Counted from the first letter of the stretch, positions 30,971 to 41,210 are shown. The stretch: DNA of 64,000 nt from Mixophyes australis (GCA_036250195.1 JAVHZZ010000005.1:130101199-130165198), one strand, 5' to 3'. Made by a program: numbers and translations. Notes: generated by a model from the sequence alone, not told the origin.

Positions 30971-32388
30971 ATGGAGCCATTCGTGGACACAGTGTGGATG
31001 TACATGTATGCTGCATGTATGGAGGAGACTGCTTTGGATGAAATGCAAGGTGCTGCAAATGTGGGAGTGTCTGGAGAGAATGTTGATGTTTGTGATGTGA
31101 ATGCGGGTATGGAAGAGGGAGAGGCTGTGGGAGAGAATGGTGGACAGGCAATGGCTGCATTGTCCAGTGTGGCAAGTAGGACTAGGATCCCCAGGCCGCG
31201 TCTGTACCGCAACAGGCGTTTGCTTGATGGATTGGCCGAGGACGAGGTGAGAAGACTATATCGCCTATCGTCCTCTGCAATTTACAATCTGTATGAGATT
31301 GTAAAACAGGACCTGGAACCTCGTTACCCTAGTAACCGTGCAGTCCCTGGACTTGCCAAACTGCTTGGTGTTTTGCATTTTCTTGCCTCAGGAACATTTC
31401 AGCCCACCTTGGCAGTTATTGCCGGGTATTCCCAGCCCACTTTTTCTAGGATCCTGTTCCAGGTCCTAAATGCCCTCAAAAAGCACACTGCAACGTTTAT
31501 TAATTTCCCGCAGTCTGCCAATGAGTGGCGTGAGGTCAAAGCTAAATTTTACGCTTTGTCTCAAATGCCCAATGTGCTTGGTGCAATTGATTGCACCCAC
31601 ATTGCCCTTACACCACCCCGTCGAATGGAAGAATGTTTTCGTAATCGAAAACACTTCCATTCCATCAATGTTCAGATGGTTTGTGATGCTAAGCAAAAAA
31701 TCACTAATGTTGTTGTTGGTTTCCCAGGTTCATCCCATGACTCCTTCATCCTGCAACAGTCGTCCTTATTCCGTAATTTCGAAGCAAGATCCTTTCCAGA
31801 TGGCTGGCTGCTTGGTAATTTTTTTTTGTATTTATTTTTTTTTGTTAATTGTGTATTACAGTTGTAAACCCTTAAAAAAATGTAATGATGTGTCACTGTT
31901 TTTAAAAATGTTTTTTTTTTTTTGTGTTTTTTTAAGGCGACGGTGGATATGGAAATCGTTCCTGGTTGCTGACTCCTTTAAGCAACCCTGTATCTTCCTC
32001 AGAAAAAAGGTACCAATCGGCACACATTCGTACCAGGGGTGTAATAGAAAGAACCTTTGGTACACTTAAAAGCCGGTTCCGCTGTTTAGACCGGTCCGGC
32101 GGTGTGCTTTTATATTCACCCTCCAAAGTTTGCGATATAATTATTGGTTGCTGTATTCTTCACAATATTTGTATTGCAAACCAATTGGAGGTTGAAATTG
32201 ATCCAGACATTAGCTTGGATTTGGACCTTTCTCCTGAGCTTGGTCAGATGGAGGAGTTTGCAACTCATGTTCGTCAACGTGTAATAGAAGATTTTTTTTC
32301 ATGTAAGTATTATTTTTTTTACAATGCTAAAATTGATGTGTGTATTTTATAAAAAAAATAATGTTCTTGTACTATTATATATACAGGA
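30971..32388 (+). CDS. Harbinger DDE transposase (HARBI1-like, DDE_Tnp_4)
   Basis: Two coding exons, 30971-31814 and 31937-32302. The 122-bp intron (GTAATT...TTTAAG) joins CTT G|GC GAC and restores the family motif LLGDGGY. The product is 403 aa if the next GT-AG intron is also removed, since the stop TGA is then split as T|GA across 32302/32387. If that intron is retained the product is 419 aa, ending at 32352. It is a cut-and-paste transposase. Catalytic residues are visible: D207 in GAIDCTHI, D257 in GSSHDSFIL and E319 in RGVIERTFG. Flanking family motifs FINFP and LKSRFRCL are also present. The acidic N-terminal 65 residues are unrecognised. The start is the ATG nearest the conserved region; its Kozak context is mediocre. 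No frameshift or internal stop is seen, so the gene looks intact and young. Confidence 0.9.
31815..31936 (+). other. Intron 1 of the transposase
   Basis: Begins GTAATT, ends TTTAAG and is T-rich. Removing it joins the two conserved halves of the DDE domain in frame (phase 1). Confidence 0.85.
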
Positions 32389-32475
32389 ATGATGGCAAAC
32401 TGTGTACCTGGCCCCAAAGGAGGATATAATCTAGCTTTTCAGAAAATGGGTAAGGAAGTGAAAAATAACATCATG
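32387..32475 (+). other. Exon-like segment after the transposase stop
   Basis: Preceded by TATATACAG and followed by GTGAGT. Its third frame is open for 29 codons from ATGATGGCAAAC. Spliced to exon 2 it would continue the transposase frame were it not for the TGA formed at the junction. A following segment starts at 32682 after CTAATAG and adds only Ile-Ser-stop. It is either a 3' UTR exon or a lost C-terminal extension. Confidence 0.5.
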
Positions 32476-32797
32476 GTGAGTATAATTGTTTTTTATACTT
32501 TAAAAAAATGTATTTGTTGTATTGCATTTATATGTAAGGGAGTGATGTGATTGGATATGTCAATTGATAACTGAAATCTTTTGACAATATTGCTGACCCT
32601 TAATAATTTTTTTATGAAATGCAAATCAAATTTATTTTTCTTAATAGAGTGATACTGACCTAATTTTCTTTTTTCTAATAGATCTCCTAAAAACAAAGCA
32701 ACATGGATCTTTTGGATATTGGACTGAAAAAAAGATATGCAGAGAGAAGCAGTGTGGTGTCCATTTATTTTGTTTTTTTTTCTCTAGGACTATACAC

Positions 32798-32803
32798 AAT
32801 AAA
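32798..32803 (+). terminator. Polyadenylation signal of the transposase gene
   Basis: AATAAA, with a second overlapping copy 5 bp on, about 410 bp after the split stop codon and after the last exon-like segment. Confidence 0.55.
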
Positions 32804-32969
32804 ATAAAAACGACTTATTCCAAAATGTATTCATATATAAGTTTCAAAAAGTGATCACTGCAGTACCTTTTTTAATAATCATCCAACAAAAGTGACTTTA
32901 CTCTTAAATATTGTTTCCTTTATTTTTTTATATCAATAAACAATTTATTTTTTTTTTTATTTTTTTTTT

Positions 32970-33420
32970 GGGGATAGGCACTATAGCAGGGGAAGAGAAA
33001 CGCAGTTTGGTCCCACTGTCATAATTAATAATCAAACACATACTGTTCAGTGCTGCCCTTGATTCCTTAGTGAGTGCTGTCCCCTAAAAATTGTAGTTGG
33101 CCTCCCCCTAGGGACACCCAGCCCAGTGCTGATAGCACTACGGTTCTTCCTAATACCCCTGGCCTGGGGCTTATAAATGGGCATTTTGTTTTTATCCAAA
33201 AAAAAAAAAAAAAATTTATTTGAGGAACTACATGTCCCAGCCAGCAATGTTTGCCTAAATAGTGTGGCCATGCAGCTACCACTCTAACTACAAGCATCAG
33301 GATTCCCATGGCACCCAAAAAAGATTGATGCCACTTTGAGAACCAAAAGTGTCTTCATGCTCTTACACACATGGCTGGCTGGGATCTGTAGTTCCACAAA
33401 TCAAATTATTAAATAAAAGC
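32970..33420 (+). repeat. Diverged copy of the nested fold-back element
   Basis: Starts GGGATAGGCACTATAGCAGGGG and shares a series of segments with 33733-34165: CTGATAGCACTA, GGCTCTTCCTA-like, GAACTACATGTCCCAGCCAGC and CTGTAGTTCCACAAA. No gene is seen here. Confidence 0.7.
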
Positions 33421-33732
33421 ACAACACCCTCATTACAACCACAAATCTTTATAAAAAAAAATAAAAAACCCATTAAATACAATAAACACCCTCATGTACA
33501 CCTTATTCAAAAAAAAAACGAAAAAAAGTAGCATTGCTGAAATACTCTGTTGCAGCCTTTACTAGAAAGACATGACAGCTACCGTGTTCTGATGCAGATG
33601 TACATCTTCTGAACCTAAATTTAAACTTAACCCTAGTGCAGCCGACCTACTGCTGTTTAATTAGAAAAACTCTGGAAAAAATGTCAAAGCGTAACCCATA
33701 TTTTCAATAAAACAGCACTGGGCAAACCAGCC
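33421..33732. other. Unassigned spacer between the fold-back copies
   Basis: A-rich DNA with no open frame of note, no RNA gene and no clear repeat. Confidence 0.5.
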
Positions 33733-34561
33733 TGGGTAATTAGCACTATAGCAGGGGTAAGAATGTCCTAATGATTAAACACCCACAGACTGTTCAGCGC
33801 TGAGCTGGATTCCCTAGGGAGTGTGTTCCCCTTTAAAAATGTAAACGAGCCACCCCCCCCCCCAGGGTCACTCACCCCACTACTGATAGCACTAGGGCTC
33901 TTCCTACCACCCTGGGCTGTGGGTAGTAGGGTAATAAAGGAAGAATATTTGTGTAAAAAAGTCAAATAAAAAACCATTTTATGTTGTGGAACTACAGGTC
34001 CCAGCCAGCATTGTTGCCCAAAATAGTGTGCCCACGCTGCTACCAGTATAAGTACAAGCACCAGCGTACCCACGGCAGCCAGGGCATGTTGGCACTTGTC
34101 AAAGCACAAGTGGAAACATGACGTGACACCCACGGCAGCCTGAGACCTGTAGTTCCACAAAACAAAATTTTTTGTTGGTTTCTTTTATATAAATATTTTT
34201 TTTGGGGTAATGAGGTTGTTGTGATTTTATTTTACTATTTAGTTAAGTGGGTATGCTGGTGCTTGTACTTATACTAGTAGCAGCGTGGGGACAATAATTT
34301 GGCAAACATGGCTGCCTGGGACATGTAGTTCCACAAATCTGATTTTTTTTTTTTCCATACTATTACCCTACTACCCAGAGCCCCTGCCTAGTAGGAAGAG
34401 CCCTAGTGGTATCAGCACTGGCCTGGGTGTCAATAGTGGGGTGGCACGCTTACATTTTTCAAGGGGAACACCCTTGTTAGCGAATCCAGGCCAGCGCTGA
34501 ACAGTCTGTGGGTGTTTAGTCATTATGGCATTCTTACCCCTGCTATAGTGCCTATCACCCA
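33733..34561. mobile_element. Fold-back (inverted-repeat) element nested in the transposon
   Basis: Two inverted arms. The left reads TGGGTAATTAGCACTATAGC onward; the right ends CTATAGTGCCTATCACCCA. Within both arms are a GTTCAGCGCTG/CAGCGCTGAAC pair, a TGATAGCACTAGGGCTCTTCC/GGAAGAGCCCTAGTGGTATCA pair, and an ACTACAGGTCCCAG/TGGGACATGTAGT pair near the centre. No coding capacity, so it is a non-autonomous element. The family is not recognised. Confidence 0.75.
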
Positions 34562-35063
34562 AGTTGTTTGGCTATAATACACCCTGTTGTATCAATACCT
34601 TTTTAAAGAAAACGCTATACTTAGTTTAATCCCATTGAAAATTATCTCAAACTGCTGTCTTGAGTGTTAAACATTCAACTCTTTCCCTGGAAGTTAATTT
34701 AATAATACTATTTCTTACCTAACCACAACTTTTTTATTTTTATATTTAATTAAAATAAAAATATGTATGCAAATTTAACCACTAATGACTATATATCAGA
34801 GTAGGAGCCATTACAACCGTCATACATGTATACAAAAAAGTTTAGGGTACATGTAAAAATGTCATGTCTATTCTCTCTATTGTCATGTGCTGTTTTTTTT
34901 TTTTTTAAAAAAATGGTTGCAGTAGTTCACAGTTAACAAGTCTACAACATCCCAACTTTAAAAAATGGTAATACTATCCCCCTAAAATATTAGCAAGGTA
35001 ACTGCATTTGATGAAGGTGTATCTATCTAATAATTAAAGGAACAATAAATTCAAAAGTAAAAT
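34562..35063. other. AT-rich stretch without a recognised feature
   Basis: Lies between the fold-back element and the 3' end of the minus-strand transcription unit. I see no gene, RNA or repeat unit. Confidence 0.5.
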
Positions 35064-35069
35064 TTTATT
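35064..35069 (-). terminator. Possible polyadenylation signal of the minus-strand gene
   Basis: TTTATT on the + strand is AATAAA on the - strand, 45-60 bp past the stop codons of the last exon-like segment at 35114-35175. Another AATAAA on the - strand lies at 35793-35798, closer to the Myb-like stop. Confidence 0.4.
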
Positions 35070-35113
35070 GTACAAAATACATAAGATTTTTAATACATTT
35101 TTCTTAAGTTCAT

Positions 35114-35721
35114 TCAGTCCCTTGGATTTTCAAGCTGTTTCTTTAAAATGACATCCACCAATTCCATCCGAACATCTGCAAGAAATTTTTTTTTATTAAA
35201 AGCTTATCTTTGAAATTAATATTACATTTCACATCTAAATACTGGAACATTGATATATAGTGCTTTAGTTTATATGGACACAAAACATATCCTATTGTTG
35301 GACTCTTGATAAGGAGAAAAATGTTAACATTCAAAAATAGACTGCATTAAAAATGTATGTCTAAGTCAATAGTTATATAGTTTTTTACCTGAAAACTCTA
35401 GTTATGTCTGCAATTTTCCATTCCATGTTCCTGAAAGTTGTATCCATCCAATATTTGGGTGCAATCTTAAAAAAGTAAAAAGAAAGAAGTGTATGTAAAA
35501 CCTGTATTTTTTAACAAAATACAAACATAACTTTTAAAACAAGGAAGGATCAGTATGGAGTACAATATTCATTGTCCATGTCACATCATATCCCTTCCAT
35601 TCTGCACAAAAAATTAAAAAATTACATTTTCATGAAAAAGAATAAACTGAAACAAACTCACCAAATATTTAACAATGCTGATCATTCCTGATGTTGAAAG
35701 GTCTGTACATTTCACTTTTTC
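35114..35721 (-). other. Three exon-like segments downstream of the Myb-like gene
   Basis: On the - strand, segments 35721-35662, 35465-35389 and 35175-35114 have good acceptors (AACACAG, TTTTAAG, TCTTGCAG) and, for the first two, good donors (GTGAGT, GTAAAA). The first two join in frame for 45 codons; the last ends in a stop in either usable frame. They could be 3' UTR exons of the Myb-like gene, an alternative C-terminus, or chance. The encoded peptide is not recognised. Confidence 0.35.
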
Positions 35722-35802
35722 CTGTGTTAGGATAAAAAACAAAAAATATGATTACTTAAATTTTCTCAAGAATAAAAAAAAAAAAGGAAAAATTTATTTA
35801 TG

Positions 35803-35821
35803 TATATATAGATATATATAT

Positions 35822-35891
<70 letters not shown>

Positions 35892-35892
35892 G
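35803..35892. repeat. (TA)n(CA)n microsatellite
   Basis: About 65 bp of TA-rich repeat followed by CA repeats on the + strand. Confidence 0.9.
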
Positions 35893-36198
35893 AGGAGACA
35901 GACACACATACACACACGGAGACTCAGACATTTCAGGCATGCATCCTAGAGAGAAATAAATAAATATCAAATAACATTGTAACGTAATGCTTTTGGATGA
36001 TGTTATCCTCTTGCTTTCACTTCCTACGCATTTTGATCCACGATGCTTCTGGGTTACCTAGAATTGAATGTAAAACATAGAAATTAGGATACATTTACAT
36101 TCGTATAAGAAATAGACATTACTGTACATATGACATATTTTTGTTTTTATGTCACTAACCTATTATCAGTTATACGCTTCTTTTAACTAATCATTTTC

Positions 36199-37906
36199 TT
36201 ACCCTTCTTCCTCAGATGAGACGGGGTTGATGATTTCCTCTTCTGGATGTTCCTGTAACAATCTCCTCCTTGCTGACTCCGCTCTTCTTACTTCCACCAC
36301 GGGGGTGTGTAGTGCAGATGACGTCCTCTGCTGTGGTGTTGGGGGAACAAATCCAGAAATGTTCCAATCGGCTAATGGGACTGAAACATTACCCTGTACT
36401 CGCCGGAGTCTCAGCTCTTCACTGATATTCATTACATGCATTGACAGCATTTGCAGATGCATTGTCTGTTGTTGTTGTAGCATATGCATCTGTGCCATGG
36501 ATTGATTCATCTGGTAATACACTGCTGTATTCTGCTCCATTGCAGCAGCCATTCGCGTTTGTAAGTTGTTATTTACTTGAATCGATGCTGACATTTCACT
36601 GTGCACTGTGATGAGTCGCTCCAGTAACGAATTGGTGGTATTACGGGAGCTTCGTACCTCTTCCACAACAGACGTTAAACGGTCTACCGAGTCACCAATT
36701 CTCTGAACTCTGTCTTCCATATTTCGGCGAGATGTTTCCTGCCTTCCTTCCATCTTTCTGGCAAAGTCTGTGATGGAATGAAACCGAGTGGCTTGTTCTG
36801 GCAGACCGTGCACCAGTTGTGTTGGAAGACTGGTGCCTGTGGAAGGTACCCTTGCTTGAGATGGACCTTCCCCTTCGGTGGTTGGAACTTGAAGGTTGGG
36901 GAAGGCTTGCTGTAGCATCTCAAATCTTGTTGCAGCATCTTCGTGGACCAAACTGTCAGCTGGCGAAAATGTCAGTGATTGACTGTCATGTTCTAATTCC
37001 TCTGTAAAACCAAAAAAAAAAAACATACATCAATTATTCAGATATTACATTATATGATTTCAATGTTTAAAATTATTTGAGTAATGCATGTATTCTGATT
37101 AAAAAGAAAATAAAAAAAATTAGTCACCGGTTACTGAGCAGACAGGAGATGCTATTTCTTCCATGGCAGCTTGAGAAAAAAAGGTGGATACTGGTGTTAC
37201 CACCTGTTCCCTTGGGATGATGGATTCTAAAACATAAAATAAACAAATAAAAATTAAAATTTGTCTATTAAATACCCCAAAAATATGTGAGACATTTCAT
37301 TATCTAAAATGATACATGTGTACAATTACAATATGTATATTCCTATGGATCTGAAAAAAAAATACGATTATATTGCTAGATAGTTATGTACACACAATTT
37401 TCAACATCTTCATACCTTCACAACTATGAGCAAGGGTTATTGATGTTCCCCCTTCTTCACACATCTCTTCAACGGGTCGGCCTTCTATACATAAAAATAA
37501 ATTAGATAAAATAAATGATTACATATATATCTATATATAGATAGATAGATAGATAGAGAGATAGATAGATAGGTATATAGATGAAAAAAAATGAGACATT
37601 AAAAAAAAAAGTTGCTGAGACCAAACAAAAAATTAATTCTGTGTAAACATTACCTCGCTGTACATCAGCAACAGGTTCCGAGACGTGTACCTCAGTCACT
37701 CTTCTTCTCTTGTGAGCTGTAAGTTAATTTTAAAATACTATTAAATGCTATTATTAATTGTTGACAAGGATTTAAATAGTAATCAAGAGTGACAATGAGG
37801 AATAGTGAGTGAGAGAGTGTGATAGTGAAAGGAAAAGATAGAGAGAGATAAAGCAATATTAAAGAAAAAAAGAGGGAGAGTGACAGTTAAAAGAGAGAGT
37901 GATAGT

Positions 37907-37941
<35 letters not shown>

Positions 37942-38025
37942 TGAAATAGAGAGAGACATTGATAGACCTACGAGCGACAGTGATATAACAAGAGAGAGAG
38001 TTATAGTAAAAGAGAGAGTGATAGT

Positions 38026-38086
<61 letters not shown>

Positions 38087-40151
38087 TAAAATAGAGAGAG
38101 ACATTGATAGACCTAAGAGCGACAGTGATATAACAAGAGAGAGAGTTATAGTAAAAGAGAGAGAAGGAGATATATGCATATTGTTTTACAATGCAAATAT
38201 AATTACCTTTTTTAGTTGGTTCAACAGTTTGGGCAGGATGAGTAGACTTGGTTAAACGGCTTTCTTTTTCTGTAACAAATAATTATAATAAGCTTTGCAA
38301 AATGTACTATATTTAAAATATATTCTATCTACTTGATCACAATATATACCTTGATTGGAAGCCGTTGTCGCTACTTCCACTGCGACTTGTCTTGGCATAA
38401 GCAATGTCACACCTATAATAAAAAAAAAAAATTATTTTTAGTTATATAGAAGCAATAACATTACATTTTTTTTTTGGACAATTTTATGGAAATATTAGAT
38501 GCACCAAAAATAACAACTTACATTTTACATTGGAATAATATTTTTTTGATATATATTAATTGCATGCAATAATTATAGTAACAAGTGTGACATCAATTCC
38601 CTGGTATTATTAGACAAATGATATACATTTCTATCTTACTATGACAAAATTATAAACATGTAAATATGTATGTGTATATGTAGATATGTATGTGTACATG
38701 TAGATATATATATATACACACACTTGTAGGTTAATTGACTGCTATTGGAATGGTGCAGGGACTGATGTGAGTGATTTCTCGATACAGTGCTGTGGAATCT
38801 GTGGCACTATAAAAAAATGGTGATGATGATGTATGTACATACATACACAAATATGTTTGATTAAATTGTGATGTAAAACCTAATAAAATAATAAACAACT
38901 TTATTATGGAACTTTTTTTTTTTTTATTTAACATAGGTGATATTGTCCATAAAAACTGTTATGTGTGAATAATATTGCTTTAAGGTTAAAAGTTTAAGGG
39001 CTACATTTAATAAGCTGTTGATTAGAAAAATTGGGGATGTTGCCTATAGCAATCAATCTAATTCTAGCTTTCATATAAAGCTAGAATCTAATTGGTTGCT
39101 ATAGGCAACAGCCACACTTTTGCTAACCCGCAGCTTAGTAAATCTAGCACTATAATGGGTGTAATGTGTAGTGTAAAGTATGTAATCTATGGAGCATGTA
39201 TACATGCATGTTACATCTTTATATCATACCTTCTCCTTCGACACTCCTCTGGCCCTTGTGTCCTTGAGAAGAACCCAAATCTAAAATACATTAAAGAAAG
39301 ATTTATTAGTACATCTTTATATAAGATTTTGGCAAGGCAAGTAAAAAAAAAAATTACAAAAAAAAAAAAATTTATTATACATTTGCCATTTACCTCCTGA
39401 TTTGGATTTTCTCTTCCGGGGTACTGCTTCACTTTCATGTCTTCTCCTTTGTGCTGCATCTTGTTCTGCAAAATTGTAAAAATAATTTTAGAATTCTATA
39501 CAAATTTAATTGACATCGTCACTTTTATAGACAATTATACATACCTCGTGGCTGGAAGGTGGATGGATCAAGGGTGTCCACTGTCCCTTCCACTCCTTCC
39601 ACAAGATCATCACTGAGAATTTGCCGCATCTTCTTCTCCCAAGGCTTAAATTTTAGGCGCAGTGGCTTGCCACCACCGGTTCCCCTAGAATGACGGGCAA
39701 CGGCTGCCATCTTTGCCTTCGTGGTGCGCTTGCAGTCCCGAAAGCGTTTCATGCAAACCGCAACTGATCGTACTCGAACACCTACTGCGGACACAGCAGA
39801 GGCAATCTGGGACCAAATCTTCTGCTTATGCTTGAAGGACGCCTTCAGCGATTGGGCACCCTTCAGTGTCTCGTAATGTTGCAGTACCCCAGCAACAAGG
39901 ACTTCATTCTCCTCAAGTGTGAAGCACCTGGATCGTGTTACAGATGGTCCTTCTTCATCATCAGATCCACTCTCTGTAAGATGTTGCTGCTGGGTGCTTG
40001 TGCTGGCTTGCACGCTGCTCACAAACTGCTGCCGCCTTCTTTCTTCTTGGCGCTCCTCAGGACGGTCTCTCCATTCCTCGCCACTGCTGACAATTTCTTC
40101 TTGGGTTCCCTGTGTAGAAGAAGAAGAAGAATCCCTACGCTCCCTAGACAT
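36199..40151 (-). CDS. Harbinger Myb/SANT-like DNA-binding protein, nine exons
   Basis: Exons on the - strand: 40151-39545, 39465-39394, 39280-39230, 38412-38350, 38269-38207, 37716-37654, 37484-37416, 37226-37128 and 37001-36199. Summed length is 1,890 nt, giving 629 aa plus TAA. All eight introns are GT-AG and phase 1. The ATG at 40151 has a GCC ATG context. Residues 1-70 are Ser/Glu/Arg-rich. Residues about 74-150 form a Myb/SANT-like domain (FTLEENEVL, KIWSQIASAV, VCMKRFRDCKR), followed by GTGGGKP and VEGVEGTVDTLD, as in NAIF1-type and other Harbinger-derived proteins. Basic PRKRKSK and HKRRR look like nuclear localisation signals. The last exon encodes a long Gln/Met-rich coiled-coil-like region ending in EEEG. 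Known partners of this type bind the element ends and carry the transposase into the nucleus; that role is inferred here. Confidence 0.85.
37520..37580. repeat. (GATA)n-type microsatellite in intron 6
   Basis: ATAGATAGATAG repeats flanked by TATA repeats, between Myb-like exons 6 and 7. Confidence 0.85.
37790..38175. repeat. GA-rich microsatellite with a tandem duplication in intron 5
   Basis: GAGAGA-rich on the + strand. A block with GTGATAGTGAAAGAGCGAG, CATTGATAGACCTA and GCGACAGTGATATAACAAG is present twice, offset by about 125 bp. On the transcribed - strand it is a CT-rich tract ending close to exon 6. Confidence 0.85.
38640..38725. repeat. Short TA/TG-rich microsatellite in intron 3
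   Basis: ATGTATGTGTATATGTAGAT repeated twice with small changes, then TATATATACACAC. Confidence 0.75.
39007..39143. mobile_element. Short palindromic MITE-like repeat in intron 3
   Basis: Near-perfect hairpin: TTGCCTATAGCAATCAATCT...AATTCTAGCTTT, loop CATAT, then the inverse ending GGTTGCTATAGGCAAC. Outer ends are TTAATAAGCTG and CAGCTTAGTAA. It is non-coding and looks like a small non-autonomous DNA element. Confidence 0.7.
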
Positions 40152-40644
40152 GGCTACTCTAATAAATTTTCTTTGCAAAAATAAATAAAAACTATTGACT
40201 ATTTAACAACACTTGCCTAAGGATACAGTACAATATCCTACTATAATACTAATAACAATTAATTAAACTACACAAGTAATTGACTAAAAAAAAAAATTCA
40301 GTTGTATTAAAAAAAAATTATAATATAATTTTTAACGGACCAAACTAGGTTAAATACAATCTATAAACTACAGAAAACTAAATGATAACTAAGGGAAAAA
40401 GGACAATAATACAACTGTAGAAATACAGCAAAAAAAAAATGTAACACTAGATAAAAATATAGCAGTTGTATTTTAACTAAATTATATTATAATTTTTAAG
40501 GGACAAAACTACGTGCAATACCCTATGTAGACTGCAAAAAAGTAAATGCAAACTAATTCAATTTTTCCTAAAACAAGTCAAAACTGCAATTGCTTAAATA
40601 CAGGAAAAAAATATTTTTTTTTTTAAAAATGTGTGTGTATGTAA

Positions 40645-40692
<48 letters not shown>

Positions 40693-41060
40693 AGATATAT
40701 GTGTGTGTGTGTGTGTGAGTGTGTGTGTGTGGTGGGTGCAATTAAATAAGTGTGGTATGTCTGTAGTATATTCTTGTGTGTATTTGCCTGTATTGTAAAA
40801 AATAAAATGTTATTTTTTATAAAAAATATGTGTATAGTGCAGTGTAGAGTCAACTCACTAATCCAATTTCGAAGATTAAAGCAATGGAGAGCAGTCAGGA
40901 GTCACAAGCCTCAGGAGTCACAAGACACAGCAGTCACCAACCAAGTCAGCCAACAGCTATCAGCAAATGACAGTTTGCTGTTGGCTGCATTATTTTTTCA
41001 TACTGAGCTGCCAGCGTAAAACACTCCCCTTAGATTTCAAACTCGCTAGGACCAATAGTA
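40152..41060 (-). other. 5' leader and promoter region of the Myb-like gene
   Basis: AT-rich near the gene, then a (TA)n(GT)n microsatellite at 40648-40734. Then a less AT-rich stretch (40850-41060) contains CCAAT on the + strand at 41052. No open frame of note. Likely holds the promoter and untranslated leader; a leader exon cannot be placed from sequence alone. Confidence 0.4.
40648..40734. repeat. (TA)n(GT)n microsatellite
   Basis: About 45 bp of TA repeat, then GT repeats with a few interruptions. Confidence 0.9.
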
Positions 41061-41172
41061 GAGCGCGAGGCGGAGGATGCAAAAAAACATTTGCATTGAG
41101 CGAGTTTGTTTTTAAAACGAGCGCTCAAACGGCAATAAACGAGCGCGGAATTTTTTTTCTTTTTCGAGCGCG
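41061..41172 (+). promoter_or_regulatory. Right subterminal CGAGCGCG motifs
   Basis: GAGCGCG at 41061-41067, CGAGCGCTC at 41118-41126, CGAGCGCG at 41140-41147 and 41165-41172. They lie on the same strand as the left copies, so they are direct, not inverted, between the two ends. Confidence 0.55.
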
Positions 41173-41186
41173 AAATTTTAACGCGT

Positions 41187-41210
41187 CTCGCTAACAATTG
41201 AATACCCCCC
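41187..41210 (-). repeat. Right terminal inverted repeat
   Basis: CTCGCTAACAATTGAATACCCCCC; on the - strand it reads like the left end with six G instead of five. Confidence 0.93.

Larger units (their letters stand above)
30119..41210. mobile_element. PIF/Harbinger DNA transposon, about 11.1 kb, two convergent genes
   Basis: Only non-satellite stretch in 45 kb of satellite. It has near-identical 23-24 bp terminal inverted repeats starting GGGGGTATTCAATTG, a HARBI1-like DDE transposase on the + strand, and a Myb/SANT-like multi-exon gene on the - strand. Transposase plus Myb-like partner is the diagnostic gene pair of PIF/Harbinger. The satellite continues in phase on both sides (AACTTTCT on the left, AAGTCTTT on the right), so it inserted at one point. 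The usual 3-bp target duplication is not clean. At 11 kb it is large for the family, swollen by introns, microsatellites and nested repeats. Confidence 0.93.

Noticed and set aside
31470..32069. 199-aa frame overlapping the transposase in another frame
   Set aside because: It is a shadow of the conserved DDE coding sequence and runs through the intron.
36047..36048. Continuation of the Myb-like protein into NPEASWIKMRRK after 36048
   Set aside because: The donor at 36202 leaves two bases of a codon, so joining to this acceptor rebuilds GGG TAA; the attractive tail is in the wrong phase.
37859..38179. 106-aa Ser/Leu-rich frame and its complement in the GA-rich tract
   Set aside because: Low-complexity translation of a microsatellite inside an intron.
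39525..39544. Unspliced end of Myb-like exon 1 (MYNCL then stop)
   Set aside because: It reads through a GTATGT donor. Splicing to 39465 keeps the frame open and adds a basic nuclear-localisation-like motif.
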